NCBI RefSeq assembly: GCF_004022485.1
Contig: NZ_CP034951.1
Coordinates: forward strand, 496,001 to 560,000
DNA length: 64,000 nt
Direction of reading: 5' to 3'
Source of the DNA: Aequorivita sp. H23M31
Lineage (GTDB): Bacteria > Bacteroidota > Bacteroidia > Flavobacteriales > Flavobacteriaceae
Positions 27,152-40,328 of the stretch are shown here, piece by piece. The notes beneath the pieces were generated by a model that was not told the origin of the DNA, did not search any database, and saw nothing but the letters and a program-made list of their open reading frames with translations. Numbering within the stretch: position 1 is the first letter of the stretch; the number at the start of each line of letters is the position of its first letter. The position numbers were made by a program, and so were the translations under genes.

Positions 27152-28042
27152 TCAAAATTTTATTTCTTCCCAATTACTTCTTTTGGTAGGTGCCATTCGG
27201 TTAAGATTCTCCACCAACTGGACTATATCCACTTGTGGTCCGCCACTGAAAATAGATTGAATTTCATCGCTTTTTGCATCAAAAAAAGTTCGAAGCAAAA
27301 ATGAGTTCGGTCTTCTGTCGTTAATTCCTTTTAGCAATGTAATGGCATTTGAAACTGCTTCTTTCGCTTCTTTTGGCTTGGCAGCCATAAGATCCAAGCC
27401 TTTTCGATGGTAATCATACATCGCCTGGTGGAATTCCTTATAAACGGAAGAAAGTAGTGCATCGTTATATTGGTATCTCGATTGATTCCCATCCTTTGAT
27501 TTCCAGCCTAAATAAGCACTACCGGCAGCGGTGTTGGTAATTTGTTTTGCAATCTCGAAGTAGGATTCTCCTCCATTGGGAATGTAGGTGTCAGCATCGA
27601 GACCAATAATCGTGTAAACGTGAAAAGCTACAACGGAAACCAGGTTGGACTCAAAGGTGTTTATATTAAAGTTGAAAGGTTCGAATTCTTTATATCTAAA
27701 ATCTACTTGACGATCGAAGTAATTATAAACGGGGCTGTCATAGGTAGAATCGAATATAGGACGAGAAGATTGTATCTGAAGCGTACCATTAAAATTTTCG
27801 CCATCTATGCTGCTTATCACCAAAGTCATATTGCAGTCTATACGCTCCTGATTTTTAAAAGTCTTGTCGGTCCACTTGGTATTGTTGATAAATTCCCTCA
27901 ATTGGGTCTCCAATGTACGGAACAATTGCAGGTTTGGTTGACCCGTTTGTGCGGCATCTATGGTTAGGGTACAATTAAGTTCTTGTGCCAATGTTAAGTT
28001 TGCCGTCGCAATACATATTAAAATAAGCAAAATTCTACGCAT
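27152..28042 (-). CDS. DUF4835 family protein, probable T9SS-associated PorD
   Basis: A 296-residue secreted protein with signal MRRILLILICIATANLTLAQ, then the DUF4835 pattern ELNCTLTID ... QLREFINNTKWTDKTF ... NYFDRQVDFRYKEFEPFNF and DADTYIPNGGESYFEIAKQI. In flavobacteria this family sits between coaBC and recN, and databases now describe it as the gliding/T9SS component PorD (from memory). It overlaps the 3' end of coaBC by 8 bp, so the two are translationally linked. Likely periplasmic or outer-membrane associated. Confidence 0.86.
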   Translation of the reverse strand: MRRILLILICIATANLTLAQELNCTLTIDAAQTGQPNLQLFRTLETQLREFINNTKWTDKTFKNQERIDCNMTLVISSIDGENFNGTLQIQSSRPIFDSTYDSPVYNYFDRQVDFRYKEFEPFNFNINTFESNLVSVVAFHVYTIIGLDADTYIPNGGESYFEIAKQITNTAAGSAYLGWKSKDGNQSRYQYNDALLSSVYKEFHQAMYDYHRKGLDLMAAKPKEAKEAVSNAITLLKGINDRRPNSFLLRTFFDAKSDEIQSIFSGGPQVDIVQLVENLNRMAPTKRSNWEEIKF

Positions 28043-29261
28043 ATGTTTTTTCTATAATATAGTCCAAAATATCCTTTGCCACCTCAGCCTTAGCTTTAAC
28101 AGGAAAAGGAAGTACTTTATTGTCCTTTGAAATTAGGGTTACCTTATTGGTGTCCGATTGAAAACCAGCTCCCTCGTCTCGAAGCGAATTTAAAACAATT
28201 AAATCTAAATTCTTTTTTTTGAGTTTCAATTTTGCATTTTCCTCTTCGTTTTGGGTCTCAAGAGCAAAACCGACCAAAAACTGCTTCTGTTTTATCTCAC
28301 CTAGAGATTTAAGTATATCTTTGGTTTTTGTAAGATTTAGAACCAAATCATCATCTTTCTTTTTTATTTTTTCCGAAGAAACATCTGCGGGACGATAATC
28401 GGCAACTGCGGCACTTAAAATAGCAATATCGCAATTGGGAAAATATTGATGGGCCGCTCGGTACATTTCTTCGGCTGAAGTAACCCGGATTATTTTTACA
28501 TAATCATCTTCCAACTTTAAACTTACCGGTCCTGAAATAAGAATTACCTCCGCACCAAGTTTTGAAGCTACTTCGGCTATGGCATAACCCATTTTTCCGC
28601 TAGAATGGTTTCCTATAAATCGAACAGGGTCAATTGCCTCATAAGTGGGACCAGCTGTAATCAGTACTTTTTTTCCTTTTAAGGGAAGTTTCTTTAAAAT
28701 ATCGTTTTCTAAGAATGTAACAATATCCTCTGGCTCAGCCATTCTTCCCTGGCCTACCAATCCGCTTGCCAATTCGCCATAGGTTGCGGGAATTTGGATA
28801 TTTCCGAAACTGTCCAATTTCTTGAAGACTTCTGAAACCGTTGGATGTATATACATATCCAAATCCATTGCGGGAGCATAATATACCGGACATTTTGCCG
28901 AAAAGTAAACTGCCAACAACAGATTATCCGCCCCTCCACTTGCCATTTTAGACATCGTATTTGCGGTGGCGGGTGCAATTAACATTAAATCTGCCCAAAG
29001 CGCAAGTTCTACATGATTGTTCCAAAGGGGATTTTCCTCTGGGTTTTCCCCTGATGGCTCAGTGGTAAAGGAGGAAAATACTTCATTTTTGGAAAGTGTA
29101 GAAAGCGTAAGAGGTGTAACAAATTCCTTGGCAGAAGTTGTCATCACCACTTTTACGTTTGCTCCTTTTTTCACAAGAAGCCTTACCAAAAAAGCCGCTT
29201 TGTAGGCGGCAATCCCGCCGGTAATGCCCAGCAAGATATTTTTACCGCTCAAAACAGCCAT
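28035..29261 (-). CDS. coaBC: Bifunctional phosphopantothenoylcysteine decarboxylase/synthetase
   Basis: Cytosolic two-domain enzyme of coenzyme A synthesis, 408 residues. The N-terminal flavoprotein CoaC domain (about 1-180) has GITGGIAAYKAAFLVRLL, a mid-domain HVELALWADLMLIAPATANTM and the conserved PAMDLDMY. The C-terminal CoaB domain has VLITAGPTYEAIDPVRFIGNHSSGKMGYAIAE and the nucleotide loop AAVADYRP. Both halves look intact. Part of the conserved rpoZ-coaBC-DUF4835 run; 67 bp separates it from rpoZ. Confidence 0.95.
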   Translation of the reverse strand: MAVLSGKNILLGITGGIAAYKAAFLVRLLVKKGANVKVVMTTSAKEFVTPLTLSTLSKNEVFSSFTTEPSGENPEENPLWNNHVELALWADLMLIAPATANTMSKMASGGADNLLLAVYFSAKCPVYYAPAMDLDMYIHPTVSEVFKKLDSFGNIQIPATYGELASGLVGQGRMAEPEDIVTFLENDILKKLPLKGKKVLITAGPTYEAIDPVRFIGNHSSGKMGYAIAEVASKLGAEVILISGPVSLKLEDDYVKIIRVTSAEEMYRAAHQYFPNCDIAILSAAVADYRPADVSSEKIKKKDDDLVLNLTKTKDILKSLGEIKQKQFLVGFALETQNEEENAKLKLKKKNLDLIVLNSLRDEGAGFQSDTNKVTLISKDNKVLPFPVKAKAEVAKDILDYIIEKTYA

Positions 29262-29328
29262 AATCTTAGATTCTAATTTGGATGTAAGATATTAATAAAA
29301 GTTGTATGCCCATGGGGAAACAAGACTC

Positions 29329-29667
29329 TTATCCTTCCAACGATTCCTCTTCTTTTGTATTTCGGTAGTAGATTTTATCCTCTAGCCATTCCTGTACCGC
29401 TAAAGCGTGTGGCTTAGGAAGTCTTTCATAGAACTTGGAAACCTCTATTTGTTCCTTATTTTCGAAAATCTCTTCAAGACTGTCGTTATAAGTAGCAAAC
29501 TCATCCAATTTTTCAAGAAGTTCCTTTTTTATATCACCGTTTATTTGATTGGCTCTCTTAGAAATAATAGAAATAGCCTCATAAATGTTTTCGGTTGGAG
29601 CATCAATCAAATCTTTGTCAAGAGTGACTGTACTAATGGGTGCGTCTGAATTTTTTATATCCATCAT
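29329..29667 (-). CDS. rpoZ: RNA polymerase subunit omega
   Basis: A small RNA polymerase subunit, 112 residues, in the long Bacteroidota form. The core is NIYEAISIISKRANQINGDIKKEL (the region that embraces the beta' C-terminus), followed by an acidic helix and a lineage-specific tail ending in EEESLEG. It lies 9 bp downstream of bamD and is thus surely co-transcribed with it. Either of two adjacent methionines (29667 or 29664) could start it. Confidence 0.9.
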   Translation of the reverse strand: MMDIKNSDAPISTVTLDKDLIDAPTENIYEAISIISKRANQINGDIKKELLEKLDEFATYNDSLEEIFENKEQIEVSKFYERLPKPHALAVQEWLEDKIYYRNTKEEESLEG

Positions 29668-29676
29668 TCTAAATTA

Positions 29677-30501
29677 TTAAATAGTAGGTTTTGTTTCTTT
29701 GGACACCAACTTTTCGTCAATCTTCTGGCTAATTTCATAGGCCTCTGCCGCCGAGTCAGTATCCTTATAATATTTTGTAAAGCTATTGTAATATCCCTTG
29801 GCGGTCGCTAAACGTTCCTGAACCAAAGATGGTAAGCTATTAATGGCCAAAGCATAAGCAGCTTTCAATCTGTATAAAAATGCTTCTTCCCTAAAGGATG
29901 TACCTGGATTATCCGCAATAAAATTATCGAACGATTCAATAGCAGCTTTATAATCCTCAATACGGTAGTACTGTTTAGCAGTTTCAAACTGCTTTTTTTC
30001 CAATTTGGTCCTGAGTTCGGTAACGAGGCTATTTGCCTCGGCCCTTTTATCGGAGTTTGGATAGGTGTTAATAAAACCCTGCAGTTTTTCCATACCTCTG
30101 TAGGTCTCTTTCTGATCTAAGGAAAATGGTTCCGAAAGATTGTAAAAACTCTTTGCGGATTTAAAATATGCTATTTCCGTACTGTCGCTCTGAGGATACG
30201 CTTGGGTAAATCGCTCAAACTGATATCCAGCTGAATAACTGTCGCCCAATTCGTAAAACGTGTTGGCGTACATAAACATCAGTCTCTCCGCCTGAGGCTT
30301 CCCCCTATACGCGGGAACCAATTGCTCCATCAACTTCAATGCTTTTTTATATTTGCCTTTTTTGTAAAGAGAATCTGCATAGACATATTTTTTGCCCATA
30401 TCATCCTTGCGAAGTACCTTTTGGTACTGACCACAGGAAGCAAAAAATAGGGAAATGCAAATTAAGAGTAAAGTAGGAAATCGCATGGGTTTCAAAAACA
30501 T
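29677..30501 (-). CDS. bamD: Outer-membrane assembly lipoprotein BamD
   Basis: A lipoprotein subunit of the BAM complex, 274 residues. The signal MRFPTLLLICISLFFASC carries the lipobox FASC|G; an in-frame ATG at 30486 gives exactly that signal and is the likelier start. The mature part is a TPR solenoid with YVYADSLYKKGKYKKALKLMEQLVP, LMFMYANTFYELGDSYSAGYQFERF, YFKSAKSF and EDYKAAIESFDNFI. The order bamD-rpoZ-coaBC is conserved in flavobacteria and supports the call. Confidence 0.93.
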   Translation of the reverse strand: MFLKPMRFPTLLLICISLFFASCGQYQKVLRKDDMGKKYVYADSLYKKGKYKKALKLMEQLVPAYRGKPQAERLMFMYANTFYELGDSYSAGYQFERFTQAYPQSDSTEIAYFKSAKSFYNLSEPFSLDQKETYRGMEKLQGFINTYPNSDKRAEANSLVTELRTKLEKKQFETAKQYYRIEDYKAAIESFDNFIADNPGTSFREEAFLYRLKAAYALAINSLPSLVQERLATAKGYYNSFTKYYKDTDSAAEAYEISQKIDEKLVSKETKPTI

Positions 30502-30623
30502 CGGGCAAAAGTAAGGAATTATACGAAAATGGGCAAACTTATTATGGGGCTAAAATATTTGTTTAAAGACTATTATTTACCTCTGTTTTGAAATATTTAA
30601 CTTCAAATAATAGAGGTTCCCTT

Positions 30624-31499
30624 TTAGAAGTTTTCAACAAAGGAATCAATCATTTTTCGGAGGTTGTTGCTTACTCCAACTAACGGTAAGCGAACGGTAT
30701 CACCACAGATTCCCAGCTTTTTGAAAACAGCTTTAATCCCTGCTGGATTCCCTTCGGCAAAAATGTAATCTATGGCCGGTGCTATTTTGTAGTGGATTTT
30801 GTAAGCTTCTTCAGCCTTTTTATCCAAACCGAGCTTGACCATTTTAGAAAATTCCTTTGGGAAACCTTCGCCAATTACGGAAATAACTCCGGCTCCACCG
30901 GCAAGAACCATTGGCAAGGTGATCATATCATCTCCTGAAATTACCAGGAAATCCTTTGGACAGCCAGCAATCAATCGCATAGCTTGCACTATATCTCCGG
31001 CAGCTTCCTTAATAGCGATAATCTTGTCAAAATCATTGGCCAAACGGAATACCGTTTCCGGTAATACATTGGATGCGGTTCTACCAGGAACGTTGTAGAG
31101 TATTATGGGTAAGGGAGCAGCTTTCGCAATTGCAGAAAAATGTTGGTAAATCCCTTCTTGGGTAGGTTTGTTGTAATAGGGCGAAACAGATAAGATAGCA
31201 GTAAAATCGGAAACGTTCGTGTTCTGCATTTCATTAATTACTTCTTGGGTGTTATTGCCACCAATGCCTAAAACTAACGGAACCCGTTTTTTATTCGCTA
31301 AAATTACCGTATCGATAACTAGTTGCTTTTCTTCTTTGGAAAGAGTGGCAGTTTCGGCGGTAGTACCGAGCACAACTAGATAGTCAATTCCATTTTCAAT
31401 ATTAAAATTGACCACTTTTTTGAGTCCTTCCACATCAACAGAAAAATCTTCTTTAAAGGGTGTGATTAATGCTACTCCGGTACCTATTAATTCTTTCAT
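30624..31499 (-). CDS. dapA: 4-hydroxy-tetrahydrodipicolinate synthase
   Basis: An aldolase of lysine and diaminopimelate synthesis that condenses pyruvate with aspartate semialdehyde. 291 residues, TIM barrel. Visible: [10 protein letters not shown] (carboxylate loop near 45-54), Y135 in YNVPGRT, Schiff-base K164 in AIKEAAGD and GAGGVISV-type loop [12 protein letters not shown]. It lies 13 bp from the DUF6913 gene upstream and 120 bp ahead of bamD; diaminopimelate also feeds peptidoglycan, matching the envelope genes nearby. Confidence 0.95.
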   Translation of the reverse strand: MKELIGTGVALITPFKEDFSVDVEGLKKVVNFNIENGIDYLVVLGTTAETATLSKEEKQLVIDTVILANKKRVPLVLGIGGNNTQEVINEMQNTNVSDFTAILSVSPYYNKPTQEGIYQHFSAIAKAAPLPIILYNVPGRTASNVLPETVFRLANDFDKIIAIKEAAGDIVQAMRLIAGCPKDFLVISGDDMITLPMVLAGGAGVISVIGEGFPKEFSKMVKLGLDKKAEEAYKIHYKIAPAIDYIFAEGNPAGIKAVFKKLGICGDTVRLPLVGVSNNLRKMIDSFVENF

Positions 31500-31512
31500 A
31501 TTCGAGATTGCT

Positions 31513-32028
31513 TTATATCTTTTTTAAAATCTTTAAATACTTTGTTACTTCCTCTCTAAAATCTTTGGGTTTGTTTAGGTCAACGTTTAAAAGTAAATCG
31601 AAAAATTGTTCATTCGCACTATTACAGCCAATTTTAAACTTTGCTTTACTCTGTGCAACCAATGTATCCAAAAAATCATGCTTTCCGGTGTAATAACCAA
31701 TCAGTACATCGAAGGAGTTATTGAGAAATTCTATGGCACTTTCGTTTTTAATTTCGCCATTCCATCCAAATTCTTTGTTGGTAATCTGGTTTTGTCTTAC
31801 AGATGGAATTTTTTTTCGCGTTTCAATAAACGTAAATATCTTTATATTCTTACGTTGCAAACCGAGTTCCACTCCAAAATCGGCAAGCATTTCAAAATCC
31901 TCGTACAAAGCTTCATCCACTAAAAATCCCAAATACGTTAACGGTGCGTTCCTTTGGGAAACATCTCTTTCGGCTAAAGATTTGTCGGTTTGTCTTTTTA
32001 AAGAACGGAGTTTATATGTTTTCAACAT
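31513..32028 (-). CDS. DUF6913 family protein
   Basis: A 171-residue cytosolic protein, basic N-terminus ([13 protein letters not shown]), then [47 protein letters not shown] and a C-terminal helix. The family is conserved in flavobacteria, usually just upstream of dapA as here (13-bp spacing), and has no experimentally known role that I am aware of. The pattern recalls a Rossmann-like alpha/beta fold but no catalytic motif is seen. Confidence 0.82.
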   Translation of the reverse strand: MLKTYKLRSLKRQTDKSLAERDVSQRNAPLTYLGFLVDEALYEDFEMLADFGVELGLQRKNIKIFTFIETRKKIPSVRQNQITNKEFGWNGEIKNESAIEFLNNSFDVLIGYYTGKHDFLDTLVAQSKAKFKIGCNSANEQFFDLLLNVDLNKPKDFREEVTKYLKILKKI

Positions 32029-32100
32029 AGCATTTTATGCCGCGAATTTAAAATTAGTACTATATGAAATTCCAATTGGTAGAAATAAGCAGCCCAACCG

Positions 32101-36023
<3,923 letters not shown>

Positions 36024-39000
36024 ATGAAAAGAATTACGGTTATCATCTGTATCGTTGGCCTGCTCTCGCTTTCGATGAACGCCCAAGTTATGCAATCTTC
36101 CAGTCAAGGTTCGAGAGTAAACCGATCAGATGTCGAATCCTCGAATAAGCCAACTGCATCCGTTCAGGAACAACGTTTAAAAGACCATAGCCAAAACCAG
36201 CCTATTGTATTTCAAAAGCCTACAATCAAATCTCAGGAAACCACCAAAACCGGAAGTTGGAATTTCCTACCCTCGAGCACGGGAGTGTTGAGCGGAAGCC
36301 ATCCAGAGTTCTATCCTAAGTCTGACCAAACTATCAATTATAAAGAAGCTTTGGAATTATCCAATAGCTCAGCTGAACGATCCAATTTGGCATGCAGCCA
36401 GGAAAATCCTACCAATGGCTTTGAAGTTGGCTATACTACATCAAAGAATACGGTCCAAATCATAGCTACAGACATAACCGTGCCAGCGGATACTGATTTT
36501 ACCCTAAACACAATTACTATTAATATCCATAGTATTCCTGGTGTAACCCTAATTTCTGCGGACATTACCCTTTATGAGAATGCAAGCGATCTTCCAGGAA
36601 CGATAAAGAGTTCACAGGCTGCGGTAATCCCAGTTTCCCAGACAATAATAGGAAACAATAATGGATATGATATTTCTGAAATCGTATTTGATATTAATCC
36701 CGTAATGCTGCAGGGACAGGCTGGATTGCCTACAACCTATTGGGTATCATTATATGTAGATATGACTTCTTCTGACTTCGGTTATATTGATTCTACTAGC
36801 GCTAGTGTGGTGGGATTGCCACTATCATATTCAGAGGATGCAGGGGCAACGTGGCTTCCTTATCCCGGGTGGGATACCGTATATATTTTTGATGGCGATT
36901 GTGGACCACTTGGCGGTGGCACCGTAAACTGTTCTGAAGAAAACCCCAACGACTTTACTTTTGAGGATGGATATAATTGCTCTTCCGATTACATCTTTAA
37001 AACTGCCAATGACCTAACGGTAGCGGCAGATGACAACTTTACGTTGGAGCATATCACCGCAAGTATTATGGCCAACAATCCAATCCTTACCGTAAACGTT
37101 AACTATTATGACGACGCATCGGGGTTGCCTGGAACATTGATTGGTTCCGAAAATTCAGTATCTATAGATAGCCAGACGATTATTGGTAGCGGAAGTGGTT
37201 ATGATGTACACGAACTACAAATGACAGTTACTCCATTTACTTTTCCGGGTCAGAGTGGCGCTCCAACAACTTATTGGATTGAACTTTCCATTAGTGATGG
37301 GAGCGGGGGATTTGTTTTCTGGGTGGCTACTACTTCTAGCATGATAGGGCATCCTCTTGCTCTTTATGATGGGGGATGGACAATTCCTGATTTATCTAAG
37401 GATGGGGTTTATATTTGGGAAGGAACTTGTGACGTTGGTTCCGTATGCCAAGCTCCTACCAGCCTATCGGTGGATGCGGTTACACAAACCACCGCCGACA
37501 TCTCCTGGGTAGCTGGTGGATCAGAAACCGAATGGATTATCCAATATGGGGCTCCGGGATTTGATCCAAATTCTGAGGGGACAACAGTACTTGCATCAGG
37601 TTCGTCAAATACTGTTATAAACGGCTTGACAGCTGGCACAAACTATGATGTCTATGTAAAAGCGGATTGTGGAAGTAATCAAAGTATCTTTACAGGTCCG
37701 GTTAGTTTTCTTACATCTTCAATAAATCCGGGTGAATACTTTGTGACTACCTGGCAGACAACAATGTCCAACGAAATGATCACCATCCCAACTACTGGAA
37801 GCGGATATAATTACAGTGTGGATTGGGGAGATGGTAACACTGACGGCGGATGGTTTGGTGATGCTTCTCATATCTATACAGCGCCAGGTGTTTATACCGT
37901 TAAGATAAACGGTGCTTTTCCACGTATCTATTTCAACAATTCTGGAGACCGAATGAAAATAAAGTCTATTGAGCAATGGGGTGTCAATCCGTGGACATCA
38001 ATGAACAGTGCCTTTTTGGGCTGTGAAAACCTTGTGAGCCACGCAATGGATATGCCCGATCTTTCCATGGTTACTGATATGTACGGAATGTTTGCTTTTG
38101 CCAGAAAATTCAACGGTGATGCCAACTTCGGCAACTGGAATGTAGGCAATGTCACATCCATGTATGGTATGTTCGGTGGGGCATCAATTTTCAACTATCC
38201 CATTGGTAACTGGAATGTGGGCAATGTTACAACAATGGAAAAAATGTTTGATGGAGCATCTTTGTTCAACCAACCCATTGACAATTGGAATGTCGGCAAC
38301 GTGACTTCGATGAATAGCATGTTCCGAACTGCAATGAATTTTAATCAAGATCTCAATAGTTGGAACGTAAGTAATGTGACCGATATGTCTGGAATGTTTG
38401 CCTATGCCAGAAAGTTTAACGGAGCTATTGGCAACTGGAACGTGGGGAATGTAACCAATATGAAAGGAATGTTTGGTGGGGCTTCCGTTTTCAACCAATA
38501 TATTGGAGGATGGGACGTCGGCAATGTAACCGATATGGAGCAAATGTTCCACGGAGCTACCATATTCAACCAAGATCTTGGTGCGTGGAACGTGAGCAAC
38601 GTGACCAATATGAACAACATGTTGGCTACAGCCATGAAATTTAATCAGGATATAAGCAATTGGAACGTGAGCAACGTCACAAATATGCGCAGTATGTTTT
38701 TTCACGCCAATCGTTTTGACCAGAACCTGGGAGCATGGGACGTCAGCAATGTGACAGATATGACCAACATGTTTGTAAACGTTACTCTTTCCACCTCCAA
38801 TTATGATGCATTGTTGAATGGCTGGAGCGCACTGCCCTTAAAAAGCAACGTTAAGTTTCATGCTGGTTTAAGCAAATACTGCGCGGGTGAGCCCGGCAGG
38901 AACATTTTGACCGGCACCTTCAATTGGACCATTATCGATGGCGGTATGGATTGTGGGGTATTTAGTGAAAGATTGGATGTGGGAAGCCACGGAGCCTTGG

Positions 39001-39239
39001 TTGGAACCACACTTTATCCAAATCCTATGCGCGATCAATTGAATATCCTCAATTCAAGCAATTCTGAACTTGAAAGTCTATCTATTTATGACCTTACTGG
39101 AAGATTGATCCAAAGTTATAATCTTAATGGAGCTACCATCGAGACAGTTATCGATGTATCCCATCTTTCCAGTGCCACTTATATGGTTATTATAAATGGT
39201 AACAATGGAAGTACTGCAGAATTCATTATAAAGGAATAG
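36024..39239 (+). CDS. BspA-type (DUF285) surface protein with T9SS sorting domain
   Basis: A 1071-residue exported protein. Signal peptide (1-20), a Ser/Gln-rich stretch, two related beta domains (about 120-300 and 305-475) each starting C-S-x-E-N-P and holding YxxASxLPGTxxxSE-like motifs, a fibronectin type III domain (about 477-570), a PKD-like strand pair (YSVDWGDGNTDGG), then nine DUF285 repeats of about 24 residues (WNVGNVTSM/WDVSNVTDM, roughly 700-915), and a type A T9SS sorting domain from LYPNPMRDQLNI. BspA repeats form a leucine-rich-like solenoid used in adhesion. Likely cell-surface adhesin; ligand unknown. Confidence 0.92.
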   Translation: MKRITVIICIVGLLSLSMNAQVMQSSSQGSRVNRSDVESSNKPTASVQEQRLKDHSQNQPIVFQKPTIKSQETTKTGSWNFLPSSTGVLSGSHPEFYPKSDQTINYKEALELSNSSAERSNLACSQENPTNGFEVGYTTSKNTVQIIATDITVPADTDFTLNTITINIHSIPGVTLISADITLYENASDLPGTIKSSQAAVIPVSQTIIGNNNGYDISEIVFDINPVMLQGQAGLPTTYWVSLYVDMTSSDFGYIDSTSASVVGLPLSYSEDAGATWLPYPGWDTVYIFDGDCGPLGGGTVNCSEENPNDFTFEDGYNCSSDYIFKTANDLTVAADDNFTLEHITASIMANNPILTVNVNYYDDASGLPGTLIGSENSVSIDSQTIIGSGSGYDVHELQMTVTPFTFPGQSGAPTTYWIELSISDGSGGFVFWVATTSSMIGHPLALYDGGWTIPDLSKDGVYIWEGTCDVGSVCQAPTSLSVDAVTQTTADISWVAGGSETEWIIQYGAPGFDPNSEGTTVLASGSSNTVINGLTAGTNYDVYVKADCGSNQSIFTGPVSFLTSSINPGEYFVTTWQTTMSNEMITIPTTGSGYNYSVDWGDGNTDGGWFGDASHIYTAPGVYTVKINGAFPRIYFNNSGDRMKIKSIEQWGVNPWTSMNSAFLGCENLVSHAMDMPDLSMVTDMYGMFAFARKFNGDANFGNWNVGNVTSMYGMFGGASIFNYPIGNWNVGNVTTMEKMFDGASLFNQPIDNWNVGNVTSMNSMFRTAMNFNQDLNSWNVSNVTDMSGMFAYARKFNGAIGNWNVGNVTNMKGMFGGASVFNQYIGGWDVGNVTDMEQMFHGATIFNQDLGAWNVSNVTNMNNMLATAMKFNQDISNWNVSNVTNMRSMFFHANRFDQNLGAWDVSNVTDMTNMFVNVTLSTSNYDALLNGWSALPLKSNVKFHAGLSKYCAGEPGRNILTGTFNWTIIDGGMDCGVFSERLDVGSHGALVGTTLYPNPMRDQLNILNSSNSELESLSIYDLTGRLIQSYNLNGATIETVIDVSHLSSATYMVIINGNNGSTAEFIIKE

Positions 39240-39260
39240 ATTAGCCAATTTTAATCTAAT

Positions 39261-39295
39261 AACCCTCTCTTCAGAAATGAAGGGAGGGTTTTTAT
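39261..39295 (+). terminator. Terminator of the BspA-type gene
   Basis: A 12-bp stem (39261-39272 with 39279-39290) with one T-G pair and a 3' T run, 21 bp after the stop codon. Confidence 0.88.
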
Positions 39296-39343
39296 ATTAT
39301 ATGTGTTTAAAAAGAGAGGTTAAATCATATATGAATACCAAAC

Positions 39344-40150
39344 CTAATTGGCCACAATGGCAAAATTATCAAACCCTGCATAGTCGTCTGCTCCATCTTG
39401 TTTAATTCTTATTCTTAATGATGCAGAAATGGTTCCAGGAGGAATTATTTCCAAAACCGAACCTGAGAGCGATAAATTTCCACTACCTTCAATTAATGTC
39501 ACTTCCGGTTGTGCAATCCCATCTAAAATTATGGTATAATATGCTTTATCCCCACCATCAAATCTATAAAATTCATAATCAAAAGAAATAGTTGCTCCAT
39601 TTGGAGCCAATGAAAGATCAATTGTAGTGAAAGTAATGGTGGCAAATTGGGCAGTTCCATTACCATGTTCTGGATCATTCAGATCATTGATTCCCAAAAA
39701 ATTATTTGTCAATGTGGTAATATGGCTAAAGCCGCCCCTAGAGTTATCGGTTATTCCAAAAAATGATCTAGTTCCATTATCAAAAAACGGAACGTCGGAA
39801 GAATATCCCCAGGTAGTATTCAAATCAAAATTCTGGTATAGGTTGGCAAAGCCAACGGTATTAATACAATGGACGCTTTCCCATCCTGAACCATTCCACA
39901 ATTGTAAACATCCTAAATTTTCAACATATACAAGCAACCCCACATCTGTTGTACTGGCAAGAATAGCATCCCTAGCCAAAATATCCGGCACCCGAGGCGG
40001 CATAAATCCCGCATAAGTATCCCCTTCATCAGAAGTACTGCTCACCTCAAGCATGGAAGCTGGCGAAGGCGTAGTGATGCCAATCCCAACCTGACTATAG
40101 AAATTGGGAGTAATAGATAGAGCCCCTAAAAGGAATAAAAGCGCCTTCAT
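39344..40150 (-). CDS. Secreted adhesin-like protein
   Basis: A 268-residue exported protein. The ATG at 40150 gives a clean signal peptide, MKALLFLLGALSITPNFYS, while a longer in-frame start lacks one. The mature protein opens with QVGIGITTPSPASMLEVSS, a motif that begins many flavobacterial surface proteins with phage-tail-like stalks, followed by LQLWNGSGWESV, and a C-terminal beta-sandwich (GATISFDYEFYRFDGGDKAYY to YAGFDNFAIVAN). No T9SS sorting domain is present at the end. Function unknown; surface or secreted. Confidence 0.82.
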   Translation of the reverse strand: MKALLFLLGALSITPNFYSQVGIGITTPSPASMLEVSSTSDEGDTYAGFMPPRVPDILARDAILASTTDVGLLVYVENLGCLQLWNGSGWESVHCINTVGFANLYQNFDLNTTWGYSSDVPFFDNGTRSFFGITDNSRGGFSHITTLTNNFLGINDLNDPEHGNGTAQFATITFTTIDLSLAPNGATISFDYEFYRFDGGDKAYYTIILDGIAQPEVTLIEGSGNLSLSGSVLEIIPPGTISASLRIRIKQDGADDYAGFDNFAIVAN

Positions 40151-40328
40151 AAAATATGCTTTTAAACAATTACGAAAGGAAAAAAATATTTTGGGGAAAA
40201 AGTTCTGGGGAGAACAGTCCAAGATATTAAATTCTTTGGAATGTTCCAAAAATAATTCGAGAAATACCCAGGTAAGTTACCTCTTAACCTTTTTATTATG
40301 AACACTTAATGATGGGAACATTTCCTTC

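Noticed and set aside
38184..38705. Leftward 173-codon frame over the BspA repeats
   Set aside because: A shadow of the repetitive coding strand, with repeated His-Val-Pro pattern only.
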